A DNA stretch of 64,000 bases from Glycomyces xiaoerkulensis (GCF_002798405.1 NZ_PGGV01000032.1:1-64000), one strand, 5' to 3'; shown: positions 35,801-44,207, numbered from the stretch's first letter. A program made the numbers and translations. The notes: generated by a model not told the origin, from the letters alone.

Positions 35801-36949
35801 AGCGATCAATCCCTGGCTTCTGCTGTCGACCTCCTCGAGCCAGCCGTGCTGGGTGCGGCTGATCAGAAGGATTCGGACTGGTGGAAGGACATCGAGTTCG
35901 GCGTCGAGCTGTCGAAGCCAGTTGGTCAGGTTCTGTCGAGGTTGGCGGCGTTCGATGTAGTCGAAAACCGCCAACGTCGGTGTCTGCGGAATCTTGGTCA
36001 GCCATCGCTCATCGGACTCGGTCTTGGCGAAGCCAGCGTTCCAGTTATCGGAGCGTCCCAGGAGGGTGGTGCACAACTGGGCGGCAAGCCGGGTCTTTCC
36101 GGACCCAGCCGGGCCAGTCAGCACGCTGATCGAGAGGTGGCTGGATTCGTCCTCGCACCAGGCGAGTAGTCGATCTAGGTAGCCCTGATGAGAATCCTCG
36201 ACGAAGTCGACGAGGCCATAGCGTGGATTCAACAGCTTCAAGTCAGTGATTTGACCGGATTGGAGATGGTAAGCAGGTTGTAGGAGCGGATCAGGTTCAT
36301 CGATGGTACGGCGCGGCAGCGAGCGAAGTTGCTCAGGCAGATCGTACGCTTCGCTAATGGCTGAGGCTGGGACCAGTTCCCACCGCGTATGCCAGCCGGT
36401 GAGACGCGAAGCCACTACTCCGAGCAGCCGACCCTGCTCGTTGAGAACTGCCATGCCCGAAACTCCGCCCCAGGTTTCATCATCAGGTACCTGGCCGGGG
36501 GCGATCTGATAGACCAGGCGGCGTCGTTCGATTCCCTCACCGGGCACGATCTCACCGTCAATACGAGCGACGTGGAACCCGCTAGCGGGGCCGTCGCCAG
36601 TGCCGTCCCGGTTGGCACCCGGAAAACCGTAACCGTACGCCGCGACCGCACGGTTCATTCCCGACATGTATCCCCAGGCCATGTTCGCGAAGATCGGCGC
36701 TGCGAGGTCGGATGCAGTAAGTACTGCCACATCAAGCTCGTCCGACCGCCAAGCCACCTCTGCCGACACCATTTGGGGCTCGGTAGATGGAGCGTGCACC
36801 TCGATCGTTTCGGCGTCGACGATGTCGTGAGCACAGGTGAGTACCAGGCTCTCCGCAATGACAAAACCGGTCAGACTGAATCGGTCCCCGTGACGCGCAG
36901 CGACTATGTGTACGGATCGGTGTTGGAACGGGGAGAGCTCGGCCTCCAT
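32867..36949 (-). CDS. Trypsin-like protease - STAND NTPase - TPR protein
   Basis: 1360 residues. Residues 1-200 are a trypsin-like domain with a full triad: His41 (TCAHDIV), Asp73 (DELDVAVL) and Ser164 (WGGVSGMAV). No signal peptide, so it acts inside the cell. A P-loop NTPase follows with Walker A GPAGSGKT at 279-286 and a Walker B-like TLAVFDYIE. From about residue 740, roughly a dozen TPR units of 42-48 residues (for example NNIGAALFGLGRHTEALPYL) form the presumed sensor. The layout protease-STAND-repeat fits conflict systems in which ligand binding to repeats unleashes the protease. The Trypco2 gene lies 9 bases upstream on the same strand. Confidence 0.88.
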   Translation of the reverse strand: MEAELSPFQHRSVHIVAARHGDRFSLTGFVIAESLVLTCAHDIVDAETIEVHAPSTEPQMVSAEVAWRSDELDVAVLTASDLAAPIFANMAWGYMSGMNRAVAAYGYGFPGANRDGTGDGPASGFHVARIDGEIVPGEGIERRRLVYQIAPGQVPDDETWGGVSGMAVLNEQGRLLGVVASRLTGWHTRWELVPASAISEAYDLPEQLRSLPRRTIDEPDPLLQPAYHLQSGQITDLKLLNPRYGLVDFVEDSHQGYLDRLLAWCEDESSHLSISVLTGPAGSGKTRLAAQLCTTLLGRSDNWNAGFAKTESDERWLTKIPQTPTLAVFDYIERRQPRQNLTNWLRQLDAELDVLPPVRILLISRTQHGWLEEVDSRSQGLIAALHQPENDADLGVAGASNECFGTDQRRRHAEAAYQQFIGDDEPDEQRLPDLLEFVAADQVDSPLLVHISALLAARGKPLPNSANNGKATDRKVQAWLLDQLLRRERQRRWSEHDALSHAGASPATSDEALHAIGIANLTQPDRHELEHLLTGSPLWAPGDTTAAQRRAACQAIYVLYPGPDRTLSDQRSTPTIAPIEPDLISEHLIASIDSSDLTAIIRQLLTLDLRSGHLDRMLHVANLMSGYYPNTRHLFDDTVDHFLRQTTGLDEITHDATEQILATRLPYLVETVVMRAVNTGEPAMPNLLITVLRRYEDSAELARAAANLEFDFPDPAPNHQVNELRFQIALLASRQLESTGSPAELADGYFELGSVLLRLDRHAEALPYTQQAVEYFRSLGEGDADHLPRLAAAVNNIGAALFGLGRHTEALPYLEEATERFQGSADDELTDRPKLAYCLANRGAALVRLGRYAEATLHSRQAVDNFQAMAEDDPAQRPGLAHALNMAGTGLDEQGRHAEARPYLQDSVKLYRRLVEDNPAHRPGLARALGNLSICLGEVGDEEDALELRWEAVGLCRQLALDDPAHRPDLASALCNLSALLARFGRHSEALPHIQEAVEAYRLVVESNEAHKPELANALNLLGAVFIGLDRPNDALAPSRESVDMYRELAENNPRIRLRFARALDNLSAGLEGINQRAEAQEYRREAVDLYRELAEANPTHQPQLAQALNSLGITLAGLGRPADAGPCFQEAADLYEILAEHDQPHQASLAHAVGNISATFIQLGDPATALPYLQRTADLYKRLAESDAAHLPHHAKALSDLGTAHAIQRNHAVAQEHLQRAAELYQPLVAEQSAYRPDLANTLANLGVTVETTAGYAAAVPYLKEAVRLYWAEFTNHPLYLVPLVQAIRKLCGGLSNLGRIDEARHHLREALERIDAIVADDPTWRQGLRSLVHSQLTTLEEPTESPEPPEPGGNSSDQ

Positions 36950-36958
36950 AGCGCACCA

Positions 36959-37258
36959 TCACATCTTCTTTGACATGTTCGCGGGCCTTGGGGCGCCATC
37001 GGCATCGGTAACGAGTGGGCTAAGGACGATTCGGAGGCGGTGCATACGACTGTCCGTGTCCTTGGCCGAGACCTTCCCGGTTACCACACTCCACAGGTTT
37101 ACCCCGGCTTCAGCTCCAGCCTCGCTCGCGGCCTGGAGCGTCAATTCGAGCTCGAGTTCCTTGACCTCGAGACGCAGATCATCGTCGGCGGCGGCCATCG
37201 CGGTCTTCAGCTCGCGGCGCAGCGACGCGACCGCATCGCTGAGGGAAAGGGTCGTCAT
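36959..37258 (-). CDS. Trypco2 (trypsin-co-occurring domain 2) protein
   Basis: 99 residues. The ATG at 37258 is preferred over GTG 37264 because AGGA lies 7 bases before it. The sequence follows the Trypco2 pattern: an N-terminal helix (LSLSDAVASLRRELKTAM), a strand DDLRLEVKELELELTLQA, EAGAEAGVNLWSVVTGKVS and a final strand MHRLRIVLSPLV. Trypco proteins are described as partners of trypsin-like domains in NTP-dependent conflict systems and may regulate or present substrates to the protease. The direct operon link to the trypsin-STAND-TPR gene agrees. Confidence 0.85.
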   Translation of the reverse strand: MTTLSLSDAVASLRRELKTAMAAADDDLRLEVKELELELTLQAASEAGAEAGVNLWSVVTGKVSAKDTDSRMHRLRIVLSPLVTDADGAPRPANMSKKM

Positions 37259-37318
37259 CGCCACATCCTAAACCCAGAATGACCAGGACGTGGCGTCCCT
37301 GTCCTGGAACCCCGCAAG

Positions 37319-39847
37319 TCATTGACCGCGTCGCTGCCGGGCAGCTCGTTCCTTCCAGTGATCGAGGCTGGTCCGGATAGCATCAATATTGGGGTGTTTG
37401 CGACCCCACACCTGCACCGCATCGGCCAGCAGCGTTTCGAACGCCGCCGCAGCACCGATTGCATCTCCAGCCTCGCCTTGCCAATGGGCGAGATTGTTCC
37501 TGGTGGTGAGAGTGTCAGGGTGTCGGAGGCCGAATATCGGCTCCATCTTGTCCAGCAGGGACTTGAACGCGGCAGCGGCCCCAACCGCATCCCCCACCTC
37601 ACCTCTCCAGGTTGCGAGATGACCCCAGGTTACGAAGGTGTGAGGATGATCTGGGCCGAGAATGCGAACGCATTCCTCCAGCAGGATCTCATATTCGTCA
37701 GCCGCGCCCACTTCATCCCCTGCCTTGCCCTTCCAGTGGGCGAGGTTATGTCGTGAGGTGAGGATGTCGGGGTGGTCAGGGCCTAGGATCAGCGACCGGT
37801 CGGCGAGGAGTTCCTCATGGCGGACGGCCGCTTCCGCAGCGTTGCCAGATTGCCCCAGCCAGGAGGCGAGGTGACCTCGGGTAGCAAGGGTGTCGGGGTG
37901 GTCGGGGCCTAGGATCTCCAATCGGTCGGCGAGAAGTCTCTTGTAGGCCTGGGCTGCTCCGGCCGCGTCTCCGGCCTGACCCTGCAAGGAGGCGAGATTG
38001 TCGCGAGTAACCAGGGTGCGGGGATCATCGGGACCCAGAGTCCGCTGGCACACGGCCAGAACCTTGCAGAAGACTGATGCAGCGCCTGCTGTATCGCCGG
38101 TCTTGGCTCGCCAGTGTGCAAGATCGTGTGCAGTGACAAGAATATCGGGGTGGTGAGGACCGAGCACCTGCAACCGATCGCTCAAAAGGCTCCCAAGCGC
38201 AGCCGCTGCACCTGCTGCATCTCCAGACTGACCGCGCCAGACTGCGAGGTTATGTCGGGTGATGAAGGTGCTGATGTGATCGGGACCGAGGTCTCGTATC
38301 TGGTCCGTGAGGAGGTTCTCCAGGATGGTGATGGCGCCGGGTATGTCGCCGGACCGACCACGCCAGATCGCGAGAAAGCTGCGGGCGCTGTGAGTGTCGC
38401 GATGATCTGGACCAAACGTACGCTCGCATGCGTTGTGTAGTTGTTCGAAGTATCTGGCGGCTTCGCCGACCTGGCCGAGCTCACCAAGGCTGTTCCCCGT
38501 ACGAAACAACACATCATGGGCGTTGCACTCAAATAGTCCCTGCTCGGCACTGTGACGCAGGTGATCGACGTTAGAGCGCAAAGTAGCGCTAAAGGCAGGA
38601 TCATTCTCCGGATGGGGCCAGGTTTCCGCTAGAGCATCGGCCGCGGCCCGCGCCAGGGCGTGGCGTTCGTCGACGCGGAGTTGGTCGCGGACAGCACGCT
38701 GGACGAGGGCGTGGATGCGCACCTGCCGCCTGCTGTGGTTGAGCAGGCTGAATCGGTGGAGCACGCGTAGCGTCTGTCGCAGTTGCTCGGGGCTGACTGC
38801 CGACTCAAGGTCATCGGTGTTCTCCGTGTAGCTACGATACGACGCAAGGTGCGCACCGATCGTCGGATGGGTGAGCAGCGTTTCCGGGATGGCGTTGGGG
38901 TCCAGCAGACTAGCGACCTGGATCAGTGACCCGGCGAGCCCCTTCGGACGCTGTTCATTGGCTGCCTCGATCGAGACCGCCCAGATTGCCGCAATGGTCG
39001 CCGTGTGCTCATCGGGCAGGTTGCCAAGCTCGGGAACGACCTGGTCGAGGCGGATGCGCTGGTCGGCCATCAGCCTACGGTACGCGCTACACGGCAGGTC
39101 TTGTTCAGCCATGAACGCTGCCGCCTGGGCAAGCGCCAACGGCAGGTGACCAGTATCTTCGGCGACACCGTCGAGGTCGTCCGCCAACTCGGGGTGACGG
39201 GCGAGGCGAGTCTGGAGGAAGGACCGCGATTCGGATGGAGTGAAGACATCGACTTCGATACAAATGCGACCGGGAACATCCAGGGCCGGCTCACGACGTC
39301 GGGTGGTGATCAGCGTGTATCCCCGTTCCGACTTGGGCGGCCACAGGCCATTCAGATTGCTGGGGTCAGCCAGATCATCGAGCACGATCAGCCATCGGGG
39401 AGCATCGGGCCGTGCCAGCCAGGCAAGAAAGCGATGCGCAGCCTGTTCAGGGTCTGGATCTTCGATGCGGGTGACATCAATAGCGGCCTGGGCGAACGCG
39501 GCGATGATCCCTGACCTGGTTGATGCGGTGACCCAAACTAGGAGACCGAGCTGCTCAGCGGCCCATAGCTGTTCCGCGATCGCAGTGGCCGACTGCGACT
39601 TACCCACACCCCCCATCCCGGTCAATACGTACACTGGGGCAGGCCGAGTCGGATCGCTGAATGCCTCGACGGCACCGGCTTCGAAGAGGCGAGCGACTCT
39701 CCCTTCGGGAAGGTGAGCGGCAACACCCACTCGGTGTGGGAACTTGATCGCCTGACGGGGCGCGGCCTGGAGGTTCACCGTGCCGAAGTCACCGACGTTG
39801 AACCCCTGACTGTCCGCAATCCATGCAGTCAATTGTGGATCGGGCAT
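37319..39847 (-). CDS. NB-ARC/STAND NTPase with TPR repeats and N-terminal RHIM-like motif
   Basis: 842 residues. The first 30 carry a RHIM/amyloid-like motif, SQGFNVGDFGTVNLQ (13-27). The NB-ARC follows with Walker A GMGGVGKS (77-84) and Walker B WLIVLDDLAD (152-161), then TTRRREPAL and a GHLPLALAQAAAFM (GxP-type) segment. From about residue 420, nine or so kinesin-light-chain-type TPR units (repeating G-P-D-H-P-D-T-L...R-H-N-L-A-x-W) form the sensor. The gene starts 30 bases after the small RHIM-bearing gene, so the two should work as sensor and effector through motif pairing. Confidence 0.88.
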   Translation of the reverse strand: MPDPQLTAWIADSQGFNVGDFGTVNLQAAPRQAIKFPHRVGVAAHLPEGRVARLFEAGAVEAFSDPTRPAPVYVLTGMGGVGKSQSATAIAEQLWAAEQLGLLVWVTASTRSGIIAAFAQAAIDVTRIEDPDPEQAAHRFLAWLARPDAPRWLIVLDDLADPSNLNGLWPPKSERGYTLITTRRREPALDVPGRICIEVDVFTPSESRSFLQTRLARHPELADDLDGVAEDTGHLPLALAQAAAFMAEQDLPCSAYRRLMADQRIRLDQVVPELGNLPDEHTATIAAIWAVSIEAANEQRPKGLAGSLIQVASLLDPNAIPETLLTHPTIGAHLASYRSYTENTDDLESAVSPEQLRQTLRVLHRFSLLNHSRRQVRIHALVQRAVRDQLRVDERHALARAAADALAETWPHPENDPAFSATLRSNVDHLRHSAEQGLFECNAHDVLFRTGNSLGELGQVGEAARYFEQLHNACERTFGPDHRDTHSARSFLAIWRGRSGDIPGAITILENLLTDQIRDLGPDHISTFITRHNLAVWRGQSGDAAGAAAALGSLLSDRLQVLGPHHPDILVTAHDLAHWRAKTGDTAGAASVFCKVLAVCQRTLGPDDPRTLVTRDNLASLQGQAGDAAGAAQAYKRLLADRLEILGPDHPDTLATRGHLASWLGQSGNAAEAAVRHEELLADRSLILGPDHPDILTSRHNLAHWKGKAGDEVGAADEYEILLEECVRILGPDHPHTFVTWGHLATWRGEVGDAVGAAAAFKSLLDKMEPIFGLRHPDTLTTRNNLAHWQGEAGDAIGAAAAFETLLADAVQVWGRKHPNIDAIRTSLDHWKERAARQRRGQ

Positions 39848-39877
39848 GAGGGTGTCACTCCGAGGCGGGAAAGCCGT

Positions 39878-40258
39878 TCAAGCCTGCGGAGGTTGTTCGA
39901 AGGTGATGTCTTGCTCGGCATGGTCGCCCACGACAAATCCTTGCGAGGAGGTGATGGTGACGTTGTACTTGCCCGTTGCCTTGAGTTCCGCGAGTAGCTG
40001 TTCGGCGGTGGTCGCGATGAGCCGATTCGATGCTGCGCCGGATGCTTCGAGGTCGCACGCGATCGCTGATCGGAGCACGTCAACCTCAGTTTCACCGCCT
40101 TCGATGGCTTCGATGGCGTTATTCCTGCCAGCGAGCTTGCTGGTTACGAGCGCCTTCAGGCCCTGATAGGTATCGGAGATTGCTTGACCGCCGACCCTCT
40201 TTGCGGTGGCAGCAGCACCGGTCGCCAGGGCCTGCACGATAATGTCCAGCTGCTCCAC
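39878..40258 (-). CDS. Small protein with C-terminal RHIM/amyloid signalling motif
   Basis: 126 residues. GTG 40258 follows AGGGAGG. Residues 1-95 are a helical domain with a Gly/Ala-rich amphipathic start (ALATGAAATAKRVGGQAISD) and GLKALVTSKLAG, a pattern known from actinobacterial 'RHIM-containing' proteins. Residues 105-120 read SQGFVVGDHAEQDITF, almost the same as the N-terminal motif of the NB-ARC protein encoded just downstream (SQGF-V-GD shared). Matching motifs in adjacent genes are the hallmark of bacterial amyloid signalling pairs, where the NLR templates fibre formation and triggers the small effector, perhaps a membrane-active domain. Confidence 0.8.
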   Translation of the reverse strand: MEQLDIIVQALATGAAATAKRVGGQAISDTYQGLKALVTSKLAGRNNAIEAIEGGETEVDVLRSAIACDLEASGAASNRLIATTAEQLLAELKATGKYNVTITSSQGFVVGDHAEQDITFEQPPQA

Positions 40259-40634
40259 GGCAACGCCTCCCTACAAGTCCTGGTTGTTCCCCGCGCTTCC
40301 CACAACCGACGAGCATAGACCCCCGGAACGATGAGAGCAGATCACTGTCGAGGGTACTGGACGAGGTCGAAGATCGTCGTCTACCAGATGGCGATCTCAC
40401 CGCCCGACTCCACCTGCGGCGAAATCGGCCGCATCAACGATGCCGCAGATCGAGGACTATAGGAACAAGTTGCCGACCGGCTCCTGCTTCCTCCAGCGCG
40501 GGCCGCGATGAGAAAGCTCTTCAAATACTCGATGCGATCTAGGAGGAAGAAAGTAGCTGTGAGTAACCAAGGTCACTATATGACAGGCGTGATAGGTTGT
40601 GAACAGGGAAAACGTAGGCCGTAAATTCGTAACC
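40259..40634. other. Intergenic region upstream of the minus-strand defence operon
   Basis: 376 bases, AT-richer than average, with no credible gene. It should contain the promoter for the four-gene run starting at 40258. The right end holds the mutilated 3' end of the DUF222-HNH gene. Confidence 0.4.
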
Positions 40635-41693
40635 TTAGACCAATGGACCAGATGGTGGGCCTCGCACCAGGAGACCGGCCGGCTGCTCGGCCTCCAGCTT
40701 GCGCCGCAACGCGACGTTCGGCAGACGGAGTTCGCGCGACTGCTCGATGACCTCGCCGGTGGTGTAGTCGAAGACCATCGGCACCACCCCGGCCTCGCAA
40801 GCGAGGAGCCGCGCCTTCTCTACGCTGATCGGCTCGCTCTCCAGGCGGGGGAGGCGGCCGGTGGCCTCGCCGCGCAGGGTCTCGACGTCGGCGGTCAACG
40901 ACAGCGTCGCGGTGTGCCCGTGCCGGGTCGCCACCCTCGGGTCGGTCCCGGCCGTGGCGAGGAGCTGGTGGAGGGCCTCGGCGTGATCATTGGCCTGCGC
41001 CGGGAGCACGCCGTCGGCGTCGGCCCGGCCCTGGCGCGGCGGCGGGGTCGCGGTCTTGAGGTAGTTGTCCAGCAGCCGCCCGGTCTGATCGGTCAGGGTC
41101 GCGCCGAGGGCCCACATGCCGTCGTCCTGGCGCCACAGGTCGACCCGCTGCAGCGTCTCCTGCGCGAGCTCGTCCAGCATTGCGTCCTGCCGACTCTCCC
41201 GCTCGGCGAGCATCTGCGCGATGGCGTCCTTGAGTTCGGTGAACGAGGAGTGGACGCAGTGCTCGGTCACCAGCTCCTCAGGGGTGCGGCAGAGCACGGA
41301 CGGGTCATAAGGCGACGGCACCGGCTCGGGGTAATGCGAGCGGGCCCAGACCCGCAGTCCGGTGACGTCGAGTTGCCGGACCGCGTAGGCGACCGCGTCG
41401 ACTCGGGCCCGGCCGGCGAGGGCGGCGTCGGTCAGGTGGCGGAACTTCGGGGCGAGGCGGGCGATGCGAGCGTACTGGCCGGCCTGGGCGTAGTTGAAAT
41501 CAAAGCAGGAGACGATCCAGTCCCGCAGCCCCGAGTAGCCGTCGAATTCCCGGTGGAGACCGGCCCGGGTGTACTCGATGACCTCGACGAGGATGCATGC
41601 CTCCAGCGCGCGGGCCTGGGAGGCCAGGCCCTCCAGCCGGGAGCGGGCGGCCGCGGCTTCGGCCGCCCGGTCGTTTCGAGCCCGCTGCCGCAT
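40635..41693 (-). pseudogene. DUF222-HNH endonuclease family gene, 3' end destroyed
   Basis: ATG 41693 with AAGGGG upstream. The DUF222 domain is complete (about residues 20-300; GLRDWIVSCFDFNYAQAGQYARIARL, LTDAALAGRARVDAVAYAV). The family then continues with a Cys-rich HNH nuclease. Here, after NVALRRKLEAEQ, the bases encode PVSWCEAHHLVHWSK in another frame, which is the HNH core, and then the homology ends abruptly at about 40630. A small out-of-frame deletion removed the first Cys pair, and the end of the domain is missing. The protein as read (352 residues) ends in unrelated residues. Such genes are often carried near mobile elements. Confidence 0.8.
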
Positions 41694-42030
41694 CCCGCAC
41701 CCCCTTCGAATGGAACTTGCTACCGAATTCCGTCCGTTTGTGCTATGTATCAATATTCCCTCGTGGAGGCCGGATTGCCATCACTCATCCGGGTGTAATA
41801 ACAAGAGCGCCTTTCGCTTCCTGCGCATCTACTGTCCAGACGGGACTTAATGACCTCCACCGAACCCGCACCCGAAAACCGACCCCACCCGCCCCGCCAC
41901 CTCATCGTCGCCGCCTCCGAACCCGCGCCCGCCACAGTCCGGCGAGACGATCACGGACACCTCCCCGACGGCACCCTCGCGCTCCAGGTCAAGAACGCCG
42001 GCAAGGTCGTGACACGCCCGTGCCACCATC

Positions 42031-42828
42031 ATGGGCATGCCAGCTTGCGTCATCGCCCTCGCCGACGCCGAGGGTCCGTTCTTCTCCGAGCGCGGCGACG
42101 CGTTCCCCACGGCCACCCCGGAGCAGTGGCGCGCGGCCGACACCTTCGATCCCGGCGCGGTCACCGACCGGGGTCGCTGGTGGCTCCAGTTCCGGGCCTT
42201 CGCCATCCGCACCGGCGAGCGGGTGATCCTCGTCGACGCCGGGATCGGCCCGGCCGACAGTCCGGCCGCCGCCTGGGCCCCGGTCCCCGGGCGCCTCCCC
42301 GAGCGGCTCGCCGCCGCCGGGATCGACCGCGGCGAGGTCGACACGGTGGTGCTGACCCATCTGCACACCGACCACGTCGGCTGGGCGGTGGTCTCGGACG
42401 AGGACAGCCTCCGGCCGTATTTCCCCGACGCCCGCTACGTCCTCCAGCGGACGGAACTGGAGGCGATCGAGGAGCTGAACCCGTCGCTGCGGGAGTCCCT
42501 GATCGAGCCGCTCCAGGCCGAGGACCGGCTCGAACTGACCGACGGCGGCCGGGACCTGGCCGCCGGAGTGCGGGCGATCCACACTCCCGGCCACACCCCC
42601 GGGCACCAGAGCGTCCTGGCAGAGACCGACTCGGGAACGACGGCGGTCACCGGCGATGTGCTGGTCCACGCGATCCAACTGCTGCATCCCGAACTGCCCT
42701 ACACGCAGGAGTCCGACCCCGAGGCGGCGCGGCGGACCCGCATCGAACTGCTCGACTCGCTCGCGCGGGCCGACGGGACGCTGGCGACGCCGCACCTGAC
42801 CGGGCCGTTCGTTCCGGCCCGGATTTGA
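42031..42828 (+). CDS. Metallo-beta-lactamase-fold hydrolase
   Basis: 265 residues. The zinc motif is clear: VVLTHLHTDHVGW (HxHxDH), with later ligands in IHTPGHTPGHQSV and TAVTGDVLVH. The arrangement resembles AHL-lactonase-like members of the family. ATG 42031 or 42037 are both possible; no good ribosome site is visible. A short upstream plus-strand frame from 41850 is not convincing. It lies just ahead of the NmrA-like gene but is probably separately transcribed. Confidence 0.85.
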   Translation: MGMPACVIALADAEGPFFSERGDAFPTATPEQWRAADTFDPGAVTDRGRWWLQFRAFAIRTGERVILVDAGIGPADSPAAAWAPVPGRLPERLAAAGIDRGEVDTVVLTHLHTDHVGWAVVSDEDSLRPYFPDARYVLQRTELEAIEELNPSLRESLIEPLQAEDRLELTDGGRDLAAGVRAIHTPGHTPGHQSVLAETDSGTTAVTGDVLVHAIQLLHPELPYTQESDPEAARRTRIELLDSLARADGTLATPHLTGPFVPARI

Positions 42829-42894
42829 CGGCGGCCACGTAGGGTAGACAGTCCGGATGTGCCCCCTTTCAAGCCGATTGCGAAGGAGTCACTC

Positions 42895-43839
42895 ATGCCG
42901 GTACACAAGATCATCGCGGTGGTAGGCGCGACCGGCGCCCAGGGGGGCGGGTTGGCGCGGGCGATCCTGGCCGACCCGGACAAGGAGTTCGGAGTGCGGG
43001 CGCTGACCCGCGACACCGGTTCGGACGAGGCCTACGAGCTGGCCCGGCTCGGCGCGGAGGTGGTCCGGGCCGACCTCGACGACGAGGCGAGCGTCGCGAG
43101 GGCCTTCGACGGTGCCCACGGGGCGTTCGTGGTGACGAACTTCTGGGAGCACGGCGATCCCGCGCGGGAGCAGGCGCAGGCCGGGGCGACGGCCCGGGCG
43201 GCGAAAAGCGCGGGCGTGGACCACGTCATCTGGTCCACACTGGATGACACCCGGGAGCTGGTGCCGCTCGACGACCCGCGGATGCCGACCCTCCAGGGCC
43301 GCTACAAGGTTCCGCACTTCGACGCCAAGGCCGAGGCCAATGCGCTGTTCGGTGAGGCCGGGGTGCCGACGACGTTCCTGGAGACGACGTTCTACTGGGA
43401 GAACTTCCTCGGCGCGCTCAAGCCGCGCCGCGAGGACGGGCGCCTGGTGGTGTCGTTTCCGATGGCCGACAGCCCGATCGCCGGAATCGCCTCGGTCGAC
43501 ATCGGGCGCACGGCTCTGGGGATCTTCAAGCGCGGCGACGAGCTGGTGGGCCGGACGGTGAGCATCGCCGGGGACTTCCTGACCGGCGACGAGGTCGCGG
43601 CGGCCTTCTCGCGCGTGCTGGGCGAGGAGGTCGTGTACGAGCCGATGCCCTTCGACGCGATGCGGCGGGCGGGATTCCCGGGCGCCGAGGACATGGGCAA
43701 CATGTTCCAGTTCTACGCCGAGTTCTCCGACGAGTTCTCCGCCAAGCGCGATCTCGACTTCGTCCGCGAACTCGACCCGTGGCTGCAGACCTTCGAAGAC
43801 TGGCTGGTGGCCCACCGGGACGCCTTCGCCGGGTTGTGA
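42895..43839 (+). CDS. NmrA-like NAD(P)-binding protein
   Basis: 314 residues. ATG 42895 with AAGGAG upstream. The N-terminal Rossmann motif is VVGATGAQGGGLARAIL, followed by VRADLDDEASVARAF and the NmrA-type VVTNFWEHGD. Such proteins (NmrA/HSCARG) bind NADP and act as redox sensors or atypical short-chain reductases; the Tyr-Lys catalytic pair of classical SDRs is not in the usual place. The acylphosphatase gene starts 4 bases after it. Confidence 0.88.
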   Translation: MPVHKIIAVVGATGAQGGGLARAILADPDKEFGVRALTRDTGSDEAYELARLGAEVVRADLDDEASVARAFDGAHGAFVVTNFWEHGDPAREQAQAGATARAAKSAGVDHVIWSTLDDTRELVPLDDPRMPTLQGRYKVPHFDAKAEANALFGEAGVPTTFLETTFYWENFLGALKPRREDGRLVVSFPMADSPIAGIASVDIGRTALGIFKRGDELVGRTVSIAGDFLTGDEVAAAFSRVLGEEVVYEPMPFDAMRRAGFPGAEDMGNMFQFYAEFSDEFSAKRDLDFVRELDPWLQTFEDWLVAHRDAFAGL

Positions 43840-43843
43840 GGCC

Positions 43844-44119
43844 GTGATCCGCCGCCGCGTGCTCGTCCGGGGTGCCGTCCAGGGGGTGTTCTTCCGCCGC
43901 ACCTGCGTGCGCGAGGCCGAGTCGTGCGGGGCGGTCGGCTGGGTCCGCAACCGGCTCGACGGCACGGTCGAGGCGGTGTTCGAGGGCCCGGAGGGAGCGG
44001 TCGAGCCGATGGTGGCCTGGTGCCGGCGGGGACCGCCGGGGGCGCTGGTGGAGCGCGTCGACGTCAGGGACGAGCCGCCCGAGGGCCTGTCGGGTTTCGT
44101 GGTCCGCCGGGACGTCTGA
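43844..44119 (+). CDS. acyP: Acylphosphatase
   Basis: 91 residues from GTG 43844. The signature VRGAVQGVFFRRTCVREAES carries the phosphate-binding loop and its Arg (FFRR), and GWVRNRLDGTVEAVFEG carries the catalytic Asn. It hydrolyses the carboxyl-phosphate bond of acyl phosphates in the cytoplasm. It probably shares a transcript with the NmrA-like gene and ends at a strong hairpin. Confidence 0.95.
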   Translation: MIRRRVLVRGAVQGVFFRRTCVREAESCGAVGWVRNRLDGTVEAVFEGPEGAVEPMVAWCRRGPPGALVERVDVRDEPPEGLSGFVVRRDV

Positions 44120-44121
44120 GG

Positions 44122-44165
44122 CCCGCCCGGCCGGGCCGTCCTCCTTTTCGGTCCGGCCGGGCGGG
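44122..44165. terminator. Bidirectional terminator, 13-bp stem
   Basis: CCCGCCCGGCCGG (44122-44134) pairs exactly with CCGGCCGGGCGGG (44153-44165). The loop contains CCTTTTC. It lies between the convergent acylphosphatase and dehydrogenase genes and can serve both. Confidence 0.8.
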
Positions 44166-44207
44166 TGTCCGGCGCACCGGTCCCCCGCTGGGGCTCGCGG
44201 TGTCGGG

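Noticed and set aside
41850-42842. 330-codon plus-strand frame starting MTSTEPAPENRP
   Set aside because: Most of it overlaps the metallo-beta-lactamase gene in another frame and is Arg/Pro-rich. At best its first 50 codons are coding.
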